Below are positions 1 to 7,319 of a stretch of DNA of 7,786 bases, one piece after another. The notes beneath the pieces were generated by a model. The model was not told the DNA's origin. It worked only from the letters and a program-made list of their open reading frames with translations, and made no database searches. The position numbers and the translations under genes are program-made. How positions within the stretch are numbered: position 1 is the first letter of the stretch; every line of letters starts with the position of its first letter. Source of the DNA: Alphaproteobacteria bacterium (lineage in GTDB: Bacteria; Pseudomonadota; Alphaproteobacteria; RF32; CAG-977); NCBI GenBank assembly GCA_017476085.1, contig JAFVEJ010000187.1, positions 1 through 7,786 on the forward strand. The letters are read 5' to 3'.

Positions 1-6
1 AAGGAG
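1..6 (+). promoter_or_regulatory. Shine-Dalgarno site of yejB
   Basis: AAGGAG lies 8 bases before the ATG at 15. This favours ATG 15 over the in-frame GTG at 6, which would overlap the ribosome binding site itself. Because the window opens on this site, any promoter and the expected binding-protein gene lie to the left and cannot be seen. Confidence 0.8.
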
Positions 7-14
7 TGGTTCTG

Positions 15-1121
15 ATGTTTCGTTATTTTCTGCGCCGATTGGCCTTAATTCCTTTAACGTTATTCGGCATAATGGCGGTGAATTTTATCTTTGTGCAATT
101 AGCTCCGGGCGGTCCCGTTGAACAGGTGATCGCCAAATTGCAGGGTGACGGGTCAGCAACCGCGAAAATCGGCGGAACGGGTGCCGGAGACGGCGGCATG
201 GCTTCGGTTTCTCAAAAACAAAATTATGTCGTCGCGTCAAAATACCGCGGCGCGCAGGGACTTGATCCGGCTTTGATTAAAGAACTGGAAACGCAGTTCG
301 GTTTTGACAAACCGCTGTATGCGCGTTTTTTCACGATGATGAAAAATTATATCTGTTTCGATTTCGGAAAAAGCTTTTACCGTGACACGCCGGTGACACA
401 GCTGATCCGCGATAAAATGCCAGTTTCCGTATCTTTAGGAGTTTGGACGACGCTGATCATTTATCTGGTGTCCATACCTTTGGGTATTTTCAAGGCTGTG
501 CGGGACGGGTCGAAATGGGACGTTGTTTCCAGCTGGGTGATTATTATCGGATATGCCGTGCCCGCTTTTTTGTTTGCAATGATGCTGATCGTTGTTTTCT
601 GCGGCGGGCGATATCTGAATTGGTTTCCTTTGCGGGGATTGTTTTCTGAAGATTGGGAACAATTTTCCACAGCTGAAAAAATCAAAGATTACTTTTGGCA
701 TCTGGTCATGCCGGTATGCGCCATGGTTGCGGGTGGTTTTGCGGGATTGACAATGCTGACGAAGAACTCGTTTATGGAGGAAATATCCAAGCAGTATGTT
801 TTGACGGCGAAAGCCAAAGGATTAAGCGATACCGCGGTGCTGTACGGTCATATTTTCAGAAACGCGATGCTGATCATTTTGGCGGGTTTCCCTGCAGTTC
901 TGGTCGGAATGTTGTTTACGGGCTCTGTGCTGATTGAAGTGATCTTTTCTCTGGACGGTTTAGGATTATTGGGATTTGAAGCCGTGATGACGCGTGACTA
1001 TCCCGTGATTTTCGGTACGCTGTATATTTTCGGACTGATCGGACTGGTTCTGAATCTGGTCAGCGATATGACATATCATCTGGTTGATCCGCGCATAGAT
1101 TTCGGAGGCCGCCATGAATGA
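15..1121 (+). CDS. yejB: YejB-type peptide ABC importer, inner-membrane permease
   Basis: Permease subunit that, with YejE, forms the inner-membrane channel of the YejABEF importer. In Escherichia coli this system takes up microcin C and related peptides. The 368-residue product matches the length of E. coli YejB (about 364). It shares many blocks that I recall from that protein, including APGGPV near residue 31, YRGAQGLDP near 77, LVSIPLGI near 151 and a C-terminal LVDPRIDF. A first membrane helix spans roughly residues 9-29, and further helices follow residue 135. The EAA loop that contacts the ATPase is visible near residues 257-282 (QYVLTAKAKG then HIFRNAML). Start chosen at ATG 15 because of the AAGGAG at 1-6. 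The gene overlaps yejE by 8 bases, which implies coupled translation. Family assignment is strong. The transported peptide is inferred only from the family. Confidence 0.93.
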   Translation: MFRYFLRRLALIPLTLFGIMAVNFIFVQLAPGGPVEQVIAKLQGDGSATAKIGGTGAGDGGMASVSQKQNYVVASKYRGAQGLDPALIKELETQFGFDKPLYARFFTMMKNYICFDFGKSFYRDTPVTQLIRDKMPVSVSLGVWTTLIIYLVSIPLGIFKAVRDGSKWDVVSSWVIIIGYAVPAFLFAMMLIVVFCGGRYLNWFPLRGLFSEDWEQFSTAEKIKDYFWHLVMPVCAMVAGGFAGLTMLTKNSFMEEISKQYVLTAKAKGLSDTAVLYGHIFRNAMLIILAGFPAVLVGMLFTGSVLIEVIFSLDGLGLLGFEAVMTRDYPVIFGTLYIFGLIGLVLNLVSDMTYHLVDPRIDFGGRHE

Positions 1122-2130
1122 ACGTGCCCAACAGCGTTGGAATAAATTCAAAGCGAATAAGCGCGGCTTTTATGCGTTTATCGTGTTCTGTTTTATGCTT
1201 ATTTTAACGTCTATGGCGGATTTTATCGCCAACGACAAACCGATTGTCGTGCATTATGACGGCAATTGGTATTTCCCGATTTTCAGACAATATCCCGAAA
1301 CCGTTTTCGGCGGCACATTTAAAACGACAGCGGATTATAAAGATCCGTATCTGCAAAAGAAAATCAATGAAAAAGGCTTTTTCATCATGCCGCCGATTGA
1401 ATACAGTTACGATACGATCAATTATAATCTGCCGACACCAGCGCCCAGCGCGCCGACTCGGGAAAACTGGCTCGGGACGGACGATCTGGGACGGGACGTT
1501 TTGGCGCGTTTGATTTACGGGATGCGGTATTCCTTGCTGTTTGGGCTGATTTTAACGGCATTGTCTTCCGCAATCGGCATTTTTGCCGGTGCCGTGCAAG
1601 GGTATTTCGGCGGAAAGCTTGACTTGTTCGCGCAGAGGTTCCTGGAAATTTGGGGGGCTTTGCCGCAGCTGTTCGTTTTGATAATCGTTTCAAGTTTGAT
1701 CGTTCCGGGATTCTGGACGCTGCTTTTCGTATTGTTGCTGTTTTCATGGACAGCTTTGGTACCGGTTGTGCGCGCCGAATTTCTGCGCGCCAGAAACTTT
1801 GATTATGTCCGCGCCGCTTATGCGTTGGGCGTTCCGCATCTGACAATCATTTTCCGTCACGTTTTTCCGAATGCGATGGTCGCGACGTTAACGTATTTGC
1901 CGTTTATTCTGTCGGGAGCCGTCGTTTCCCTGACCGCTTTGGATTTTTTGGGGTTCGGGCTGCCGCCGGGGTCGCCGTCCTTAGGGGATTTGGTGCGTCA
2001 GGGCAAAGAAAATCTGCAGGCGCCGTGGCTGGCCGCTTCCGCTTTTGTGTCTTTGGCTTTTTTGTTGACGGTTTTGGTCTTTATCGGCGAAGCCGTCAGG
2101 GACGCTTTTGATCCGAGGAAAAACAAATGA
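1114..2130 (+). CDS. yejE: YejE-type peptide ABC importer, second permease
   Basis: Partner permease of YejB in the peptide importer, of the DppC/OppC class. The product is 338 residues, close to E. coli YejE (about 341). One N-terminal helix (about 18-36) is followed by a periplasmic segment starting ANDKPIVVHYDGNWYFP, which is characteristic of YejE. The conserved NWLGTDDLGRDVLARLIYG block is at 118-136. The later helices surround an EAA loop at about 222-250 (AEFLRARNFDYVRAAYALGV), and the end reads IGEAVRDAFDP. The start ATG at 1114 is preceded by GGAGG at 1104-1108, inside the end of yejB. The stop overlaps the yejF start in an ATGA arrangement. The three genes are therefore one operon with tightly matched synthesis of the subunits. 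Confidence 0.93.
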   Translation: MNERAQQRWNKFKANKRGFYAFIVFCFMLILTSMADFIANDKPIVVHYDGNWYFPIFRQYPETVFGGTFKTTADYKDPYLQKKINEKGFFIMPPIEYSYDTINYNLPTPAPSAPTRENWLGTDDLGRDVLARLIYGMRYSLLFGLILTALSSAIGIFAGAVQGYFGGKLDLFAQRFLEIWGALPQLFVLIIVSSLIVPGFWTLLFVLLLFSWTALVPVVRAEFLRARNFDYVRAAYALGVPHLTIIFRHVFPNAMVATLTYLPFILSGAVVSLTALDFLGFGLPPGSPSLGDLVRQGKENLQAPWLAASAFVSLAFLLTVLVFIGEAVRDAFDPRKNK

Positions 2131-3710
2131 CTCTGTTATCCGTAGAAAATTTAAGCGTTCGTTTCGGTCGGGCCGAGCCTGTCGTCAAAGGCGTTTCTTT
2201 TCAAATTGAAAAAGGCGAAACATTGGCGATTGTCGGCGAAAGCGGTTCAGGTAAGTCCGTAACGGCTTTATCAATTATGCAGCTGTTGGATTATTCGTAT
2301 GTTTCCCACCCGACCGGTTCAATCAAGTTTAACGGTAAAGAGTTGATCGGTGCAAACGAGTACACGCTGAGGGATGTTCGCGGCAATCGCGTCGCGATGA
2401 TCTTTCAGGAACCGATGACCTCTCTCAATCCGCTGCATACGATTGCTAAACAAGTTGTCGAAACAATGTTGCTGCATACGGATATTACAAAGGAAGAAGC
2501 AGAAAACAGAGTCCTGGAATTATTAAAAATTGTCGGATTGCGCGATGCGGAACGTCGGTTGAACGCTTTGCCGCACGAATTGTCCGGCGGAGAACGGCAG
2601 CGCGTGATGATCGCGATGGCGTTAGCAAATAATCCCGATTTATTGATTGCCGATGAACCGACAACCGCTCTGGACGTAACGATTCAGGCACAAATATTAA
2701 ATCTGATCAAAAACTTGCAAAAAAAGCTGGGATTGGCGGTGCTGTTTATTTCTCATGATTTGGATGTGGTGGCGCACATCGCTTCCCGCGTCTGTGTGAT
2801 GAAAGACGGAGAAATCGTTGAAACGGGCAACACACGGGACGTGATGCAAAATCCGCAGCATCCATATACGAAAATACTGCTTGCGTCGCGGCCGTCGGGA
2901 CAGCCTGCCGCTGTTGCTTCGGATGCAAAAGAATTAATACGCTGCAAGGATTTATGCGTTTCGTTTGCGTTGAAAAAAAATCTGTTCGGCAAAACGTTGC
3001 TTCGGTTGAATGCTGTTGACGGGGTGTCTTTATCGATTAAAGAAGGACAGGCGGTCGGCTTGGTCGGCGAAAGCGGTTCGGGCAAATCGACGTTAGGCTA
3101 TTCTCTGTTGAAATTACAAGCAAGTTCGGGGAAAATTATTTTTGACGGAACGGATTTAAGTTCTTTAAAAGGCGAAAAATTAAGACGCCTGAGAACGCAA
3201 ATGCAAATCGTTTTTCAGGATCCGTATGCGTCGCTCAACCCCCGTCTGACCGTTGAACAAATTGTCGGAGAAGGCTTGTTGATTCATCGGCCGGAACTTT
3301 CCGCGGATGAACGAAGGGATTTAATTTGTCAGGCGCTGCAGGACGTTCATCTGCCGACGGATATTTTAAACCGTTATCCGAACGCTTTTTCCGGCGGACA
3401 ACGGCAAAGAATCGCAATCGCCCGCGTTTTGGTACTGAGGCCGCGTTTGGTTGTTTTGGACGAACCGACCAGCGCTTTGGACGTGTCCGTGCAGGCGCAG
3501 ATTACAGACCTTTTGAAAAACTTGCAAAAACAATATAAAATGGCATATTTGTTTATCAGTCACGATATGCGCGTAGTCAAGGCGTTGGCCGACTATGTTT
3601 ATGTGATGAAGGACGGTCAAATCGTTGAATCGGGACTCAATCCCGTGTTGTTTGAAGAACAGGTTCAGCCGTATACGCAAAAGCTGATGACGGCGGCCTT
3701 TGATTTCTAA
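2127..3710 (+). CDS. yejF: YejF-type peptide ABC importer, duplicated ATPase
   Basis: Cytoplasmic ATPase that powers peptide uptake through YejB and YejE. The 527-residue protein holds two complete nucleotide-binding domains in one chain, as in E. coli YejF (about 529). Domain 1: Walker A GESGSGKS 37-44, Q-loop Gln94, signature LSGGE 152-156, Walker B LLIADE 172-177, switch His210. Domain 2: Walker A 314-321, Q-loop Gln364, signature FSGGQ 421-425, Walker B LVVLDE 441-446, switch His479. Both sites look catalytically intact. After domain 1, the HPYTKILLASRP segment (about 245-256) is the oligopeptide/dipeptide-type C-terminal motif. A related QPYTQKLMTAAF ends domain 2. The start ATG overlaps the yejE stop by 4 bases and has GAGGAA at 2115-2120. 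The stand-alone equivalents would be DppD and DppF, but the fusion points to YejF. Confidence 0.94.
   Translation: MTLLSVENLSVRFGRAEPVVKGVSFQIEKGETLAIVGESGSGKSVTALSIMQLLDYSYVSHPTGSIKFNGKELIGANEYTLRDVRGNRVAMIFQEPMTSLNPLHTIAKQVVETMLLHTDITKEEAENRVLELLKIVGLRDAERRLNALPHELSGGERQRVMIAMALANNPDLLIADEPTTALDVTIQAQILNLIKNLQKKLGLAVLFISHDLDVVAHIASRVCVMKDGEIVETGNTRDVMQNPQHPYTKILLASRPSGQPAAVASDAKELIRCKDLCVSFALKKNLFGKTLLRLNAVDGVSLSIKEGQAVGLVGESGSGKSTLGYSLLKLQASSGKIIFDGTDLSSLKGEKLRRLRTQMQIVFQDPYASLNPRLTVEQIVGEGLLIHRPELSADERRDLICQALQDVHLPTDILNRYPNAFSGGQRQRIAIARVLVLRPRLVVLDEPTSALDVSVQAQITDLLKNLQKQYKMAYLFISHDMRVVKALADYVYVMKDGQIVESGLNPVLFEEQVQPYTQKLMTAAFDF
2232..3079 (+). repeat. Diverged internal duplication of yejF ATPase halves
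   Basis: The two ATPase halves share short exact DNA matches over their Walker A segments. The 17-base GTCGGCGAAAGCGGTTC occurs at 2232-2248 and again at 3063-3079. Another match, AAAAACTTGCAAAAA, occurs at 2709-2723 and 3516-3530, encoding KNLQK in both halves. These are coding repeats from domain duplication, typical of the family, and not a mobile element. Confidence 0.7.
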
Positions 3711-3727
3711 GGGATAAGGAAACGACG

Positions 3728-4063
3728 ATGGCGCAGGAAAATGAAGAACGCAAAGCAACAGTGCTTCAGAATATGTTTGATAAAGAAGCTCTGATGGAAG
3801 TCAATGTGGATTTATCCGTTGTTTTAGGCCGTACATTGCTGCGGGTGTATCAATTGCTGAAATTAGGGCGTGGCGCTGTTGTCGAACTGAATCGTCAGAT
3901 GAATGAACCTGTCGAGATTTTAGCTAACGAAATTCCCATAGCCAAGGGCGAAGTCATCGTGACGGACGAGGGCTATATCGGCGTCAAAATTACCGAACTT
4001 TTAACCTCTCAAAAAGATGTCGGCGGTTTGTTGGTCGGAAAGGTCGGGACTTTCGGAAAATAA
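3728..4063 (+). CDS. fliN: Flagellar motor switch protein FliN
   Basis: FliN is a small C-ring protein on the cytoplasmic face of the flagellar basal body. With FliM and FliG it controls rotation direction and helps dock export components. The 111-residue product is almost entirely a SpoA/FliN C-terminal domain at about 24-93. Family landmarks are the run VNVDLSVVLGRTLLRVYQLL, then LGRGAVVELNR, EPVEILANEIPIAKGEV and IGVKITELL. The family's longer N-terminal extension is absent, as in short alphaproteobacterial FliN proteins. The tail after residue 93 is glycine-rich and somewhat longer than the E. coli tail as I remember it. AAGGA at 3716-3720 sits 7 bases before the ATG. The gene starts 17 bases after yejF, so it is probably read as part of that transcript, although a promoter inside yejF cannot be excluded. 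A non-flagellar SpoA protein is a less likely alternative. Confidence 0.87.
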   Translation: MAQENEERKATVLQNMFDKEALMEVNVDLSVVLGRTLLRVYQLLKLGRGAVVELNRQMNEPVEILANEIPIAKGEVIVTDEGYIGVKITELLTSQKDVGGLLVGKVGTFGK

Positions 4064-4067
4064 AGAT
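4064..4067. other. Convergent gene junction with 4 bases between stops
   Basis: The fliN stop (TAA 4061-4063, plus strand) and the stop of the cNMP-like gene (TAA 4070-4068, minus strand) are separated by four bases. Any 3' untranslated region or terminator of one operon must lie within the coding sequence of the other. I see no strong GC hairpin followed by a T run on either strand near here. Confidence 0.85.
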
Positions 4068-4484
4068 TTATTGGGGACTGCCCGAACGCACGCGTTGGCA
4101 AAGCATTTTAAACATATTTCTTTCCAAAGACTTATGATCGTTCATTAACCGATACAGCGCCGGACCGGTTATTTTAAACATCGCGGTATCTTCCAAAGCC
4201 GTGATGGTCATATCGGCCGTTTCGGCATCTAATGCCGCCAATTCGCCGAAAGTGGTCAGCGTATTAAATTCCCGAAGCGTTTGTCCGTTTCTGTGCGCTC
4301 TGACCTGTCCTTGCAGGATGATATATAAGTCGTTCCAAGCTTCTCCCTCTTTGACGATATCCGTTCCGATCATTGCGGCCGTTTCTTCACTGGCATAGAT
4401 AATATCGGACAAAACCGTTTCCTGAAGGCCGGCAAATAGGGGAATGTTTTTTAAAATTAAAACTTTTTCAAGTGTTAAGCGCAT
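4068..4484 (-). CDS. Stand-alone cyclic-nucleotide-binding-like domain protein
   Basis: A 138-residue cytoplasmic protein made essentially of one cNMP-binding fold at about 15-118. The fold is recognised from LKNIPLFAGLQETVLSDI at the start, the beta-roll segments DIVKEGEAWNDLYIILQGQVRAHRNG, and the phosphate-binding cassette region FGELAALDAETADMTITA at 79-96. There is no helix-turn-helix, so it is not a CRP-type transcription factor. Gly80 and Glu81 of the cassette are kept. The arginine expected in the usual P-R-A-A-T-V stretch is replaced by Ala90-Asp91, so cAMP or cGMP binding is doubtful. The gene lies directly behind the transporter-HEAT gene, in the same frame, and its Shine-Dalgarno site is inside that gene's last codons. 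A sensory or structural module of the upstream transporter is the best inference. The fold assignment is good, the ligand unknown. Confidence 0.83.
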   Translation of the reverse strand: MRLTLEKVLILKNIPLFAGLQETVLSDIIYASEETAAMIGTDIVKEGEAWNDLYIILQGQVRAHRNGQTLREFNTLTTFGELAALDAETADMTITALEDTAMFKITGPALYRLMNDHKSLERNMFKMLCQRVRSGSPQ

Positions 4485-4487
4485 TTT

Positions 4488-7319
4488 TTATACTCCTAAA
4501 AAAGACGTTTGGCCTGTGCCGTCGGCAACAAAGCGAGCCATACGGGCAACATAAACGGAAGAATCGTTTATATTGCCGGTAATTAAACGGGCCGCTTCTT
4601 CGCACGGCAATATTTTGCCTAATGCCCAGACCGCCGTTTCGCGAATCATCGTGTCCGCATCCGACAACAGCTCTGTCAGAGCATTGACGAAGCTGATATC
4701 ATTGATGTTGCCTGCCGCATAAACGGCGCAAGCCCGCGTCCAATCGGTCAGTTCTCCCGCAGGTGTTTTCAGAATGTCCTGAATGTGGCCGTTTACAGAA
4801 AGGACCGGCGGATAAAATTGCGGTCTTAACAACGCCAGCCGCTGCTGCAGCGTTTTATTTTCAAACAAGGGAAGGCATAATGTTCTTAGTTCGCCGGATA
4901 AAAGTTTATCGACAATTTTAACGGTAATTTCATCTTCCGGCACGGTCGGATTGTATGTGCTTAAAAACCCGATTAACGCTTTTGACGGCTGCAGCAGAGC
5001 CAACAGCAGCAAAATTCGTTCTTTGATATATTCTATTTCTCCGTTTAACGCGGATTTCAGAATATCCAAAGACGCATTTAATTTTTGATCTTTGTTTTTA
5101 TTAAAGACATGAATTGCCGCCAGGATGCCCGTCGCCGTTTCCATTTCATCATACAGGCATAAACGAACAATGTTGATTTTCTTGCCTGTCGCTTTGTAAC
5201 CGGATAAGGCCAAAGCTTTGATGATGTTGAAACGTATGCGGCGATCCGCGATTTGAATGTGGCTGAATAAAAACTCTTCCGCTGCCGGCGAAGCAATGCG
5301 CGCGGCCAATCTGATCAGCAGAATACGAAACTGAATCGGAAAATCGGTTGAATTCAGGACGGTGCTGATTTCGTTAAAAGCGGTTTCTTTAAACTGCAAT
5401 AAAGTTTCAGAGGCATTTTCCCGCAGTTCCGGAAAACGGAATGTTTGCATTATTGTCGGCAGCAGAAGCGGATTGGCTAATTTTCCCGAGGCGCTTAAAG
5501 CCGCTTTGCAAACATCCGGATCCGAATCTGTCAACAGATACGTCAGCGGATGGTAAAATGCGGGATTACCGGCATTGCCTAAAGCGGCCGCTGCGGACAA
5601 CCGATCGTCTTTATTTTCGGAAACGGATAAATCCGCAACACATTTAATTGCGACAAAAACACCTTCCTGCCCAACGGCAAGCAAACCTGTTAAAATGCCT
5701 TCGCGCAAAACAGGATCATTGATCAACAGAACGGCTTTTTCGCGTTCTTCGGCACCGCCTAAGCGACACATTACACGCGCGGCGTTTTGACGGACAGCCA
5801 TACTGTTGTCTTTTTGCGCCAATTCGATTACTTCGTTTAAAACAGCAGTTAGTTTTAATTCTTCGATTTTGGATAAAGCATATAAACGCACGTCTTCATT
5901 GGTGTGATGCAAAGCTTTCTTTAAATAGTCCGAAAGTACGGAGGCTTTGGATTCTTCAATAACACGCAGCGTATATAAGACACTTTGAGAATCAGAACTG
6001 TTCAGATTTTCTTGCAAAAGACGGTTGATCGCTTTTCCGGCCAACAGCAATTTGCCGCCGCGCCACAAATGCGTTTTTAACATATTCAGGATTAAATTCT
6101 GATAGAACTTTCGTAAAATGACAACGGCCAGCAAAATAATGACAGCTAAGCCGGCTTGAAGATATTCCGTTTCCACTCCTGAAATACTGTTCTGGACTGC
6201 CAGTAAAAACAGGCCGCTCAAAGCCAATGCGACCGGTTCGATAACGGATTTTCTCAATAAAGTCGCTCTGAAACCCGTTCTGGGCGAAACAGCCCATGGA
6301 ACGGCCTGCAATGCCGCTTCTTTGGCAAAAATCGCAAAAACAAACAAAGATTGAGCCAAACAAATCAGAAATACTGGGCTATATACGGCGCATGAAGCGG
6401 TCAGCAGAACTATCGGAAGCAAAAACAATCCCGCAAATAAGCTTAAATGACGGCGAGTGACAAAAATGATTAAAGCCAATGCGGCTAAAACAGCTGAAAC
6501 AGTGTACAGAATGCTGAAAATGGAACTGTAACCGGCAGGAAGAGGAGCATCTATATAAAAAGTGGTTACAAAACCGATGTTGATTAAAAAGTTATATTGA
6601 TAAAATCCGACGGCAAAGAAAATAAGGCCGGAAGCGATAAAGAAAACTGCGGATAATTTTCTTTGCAGAGAATCGCTGCCTTGCCGTTTGATTTTTTGTT
6701 TGTCGAAAGTGAAGCGGTTTAAAATGGGGGCCGAGCCGTTGTCTATCAATATTTTTAGTGCGGCAGCGGAGCCGATGGCAAGAATGCCTGACCATAGAAT
6801 CATCAAATTCGGATCTTCGGTAATTAAGCGAATCAGGCCCGCGGCCGCAAGCCACCCCGCAAGATGTGCGATTAAAACAGCAGCCAAAACATTGGATTTT
6901 TTTCCAAACACACCGAAACGGAAAGCGGTCATCCAGAAAGCGGTTTCCGCCAAGATCAGAAAACCGTATTTCCAGACCATTAAAGACCAGCCGAATATCC
7001 AGGAATAGACGAAAAAGGAAGCCGCATAAAATAAAACGGAAATCAATCCCGCGATGCTCAGCAATATTATCGGGACCTGATCGCTTTTTTCTTTGGCGGC
7101 GGAAAGAGCCGGCCACAGGATCATCATCAAAACGGCAGCGGCGATCAGAATTTGGGGCAGATATTCCAGGCTTTGAGTTAAAAACAAAACGACGGCGCCC
7201 GTTTCCATCATAGTTACGGCAACGGTTTTTAAAAAAGCGCATAAAACCAATAAGGCCGCCGGAAAAAGTTGTTCCGCCGAAAAATAGAGGCCCGATCCTA
7301 ATTTCTTTTCGCGTATCAT
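4488..7319 (-). CDS. NTT/MFS-like transporter fused to a HEAT-repeat domain
   Basis: A 943-residue two-part membrane protein. Residues about 15-405 hold roughly 12 hydrophobic helices (approximately 18-37, 53-74, 82-104, 112-133, 144-165, 172-192, 222-243, 266-288, 292-312, 314-334, 356-376, 385-403). A basic loop near 205-222 lies between helices 6 and 7, as in MFS-type folds. The overall pattern resembles the NTT/ATP-ADP translocase branch of MFS-like proteins, but I cannot confirm its substrate residues. Residues about 430-930 are soluble alpha-helical repeats of HEAT type. Clear units are near 461-490 (TNEDVRLYALSKI), 492-520 (NSMAVRQNAARVM), 574-613 (SDPDVCKAALSASGKL) and 874-904 (DTMIRETAVWALGKI). 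The start is ATG at 7319, overlapping the ftsY stop by 4 bases, with AAGGAG 5 bases upstream. Transporter-HEAT fusions that continue into a cNMP-binding domain are known in free-living bacteria. Here that third part is a separate downstream gene. A nucleotide substrate is a family inference only. Confidence 0.78.
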   Translation of the reverse strand: MIREKKLGSGLYFSAEQLFPAALLVLCAFLKTVAVTMMETGAVVLFLTQSLEYLPQILIAAAVLMMILWPALSAAKEKSDQVPIILLSIAGLISVLFYAASFFVYSWIFGWSLMVWKYGFLILAETAFWMTAFRFGVFGKKSNVLAAVLIAHLAGWLAAAGLIRLITEDPNLMILWSGILAIGSAAALKILIDNGSAPILNRFTFDKQKIKRQGSDSLQRKLSAVFFIASGLIFFAVGFYQYNFLINIGFVTTFYIDAPLPAGYSSIFSILYTVSAVLAALALIIFVTRRHLSLFAGLFLLPIVLLTASCAVYSPVFLICLAQSLFVFAIFAKEAALQAVPWAVSPRTGFRATLLRKSVIEPVALALSGLFLLAVQNSISGVETEYLQAGLAVIILLAVVILRKFYQNLILNMLKTHLWRGGKLLLAGKAINRLLQENLNSSDSQSVLYTLRVIEESKASVLSDYLKKALHHTNEDVRLYALSKIEELKLTAVLNEVIELAQKDNSMAVRQNAARVMCRLGGAEEREKAVLLINDPVLREGILTGLLAVGQEGVFVAIKCVADLSVSENKDDRLSAAAALGNAGNPAFYHPLTYLLTDSDPDVCKAALSASGKLANPLLLPTIMQTFRFPELRENASETLLQFKETAFNEISTVLNSTDFPIQFRILLIRLAARIASPAAEEFLFSHIQIADRRIRFNIIKALALSGYKATGKKINIVRLCLYDEMETATGILAAIHVFNKNKDQKLNASLDILKSALNGEIEYIKERILLLLALLQPSKALIGFLSTYNPTVPEDEITVKIVDKLLSGELRTLCLPLFENKTLQQRLALLRPQFYPPVLSVNGHIQDILKTPAGELTDWTRACAVYAAGNINDISFVNALTELLSDADTMIRETAVWALGKILPCEEAARLITGNINDSSVYVARMARFVADGTGQTSFLGV
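4493..4497 (-). promoter_or_regulatory. Shine-Dalgarno site of the cNMP-like gene inside the upstream gene
   Basis: On the minus strand AGGAG is followed after 8 bases by the ATG at 4484. The site overlaps the Gly and Val codons just before the TAA stop (4490-4488) of the transporter-HEAT gene. Ribosomes ending the upstream gene would therefore stop on top of the next start, which points to translational coupling and to real initiation at this ATG. Confidence 0.75.

Noticed and set aside
6..14. GTG at position 6 as the start of yejB.
   Set aside because: It abuts the AAGGAG ribosome binding site, whereas ATG 15 has ideal spacing and gives the usual YejB N-terminus.
1418..1846. A 142-codon minus-strand open frame inside yejE.
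   Set aside because: It is antisense to a well-conserved permease region, the product is Arg/Lys/Pro-rich without recognisable features, and no ribosome binding site supports it.
4040..4060. GAAAG ... CTTTC inverted repeat at the end of fliN as a possible bidirectional terminator.
   Set aside because: The stem is only about five base pairs with a seven-base loop, and no T run follows on either strand. It also lies in fliN coding sequence.
4068..4484. The cNMP-like gene as a CRP/FNR-type transcription regulator.
   Set aside because: The protein ends about twenty residues after the binding fold and has no DNA-binding helix-turn-helix domain.
4488..4503. Slippery heptamer T TTT TTA in the correct frame just before the stop of the transporter-HEAT gene, suggesting programmed -1 frameshifting into the next gene.
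   Set aside because: The -1 frame passes the TAA but meets a TGA about ten codons later. The cNMP-like gene is in frame 0, so a -1 shift cannot produce the fusion. No stimulatory structure was evident.
6592..7242. A 216-codon open frame on the minus strand overlapping the membrane part of the transporter gene.
   Set aside because: It is a shifted frame of the real gene. Its product is rich in Arg, Phe and Ser with no domain pattern, while the overlapping frame gives regular membrane helices.
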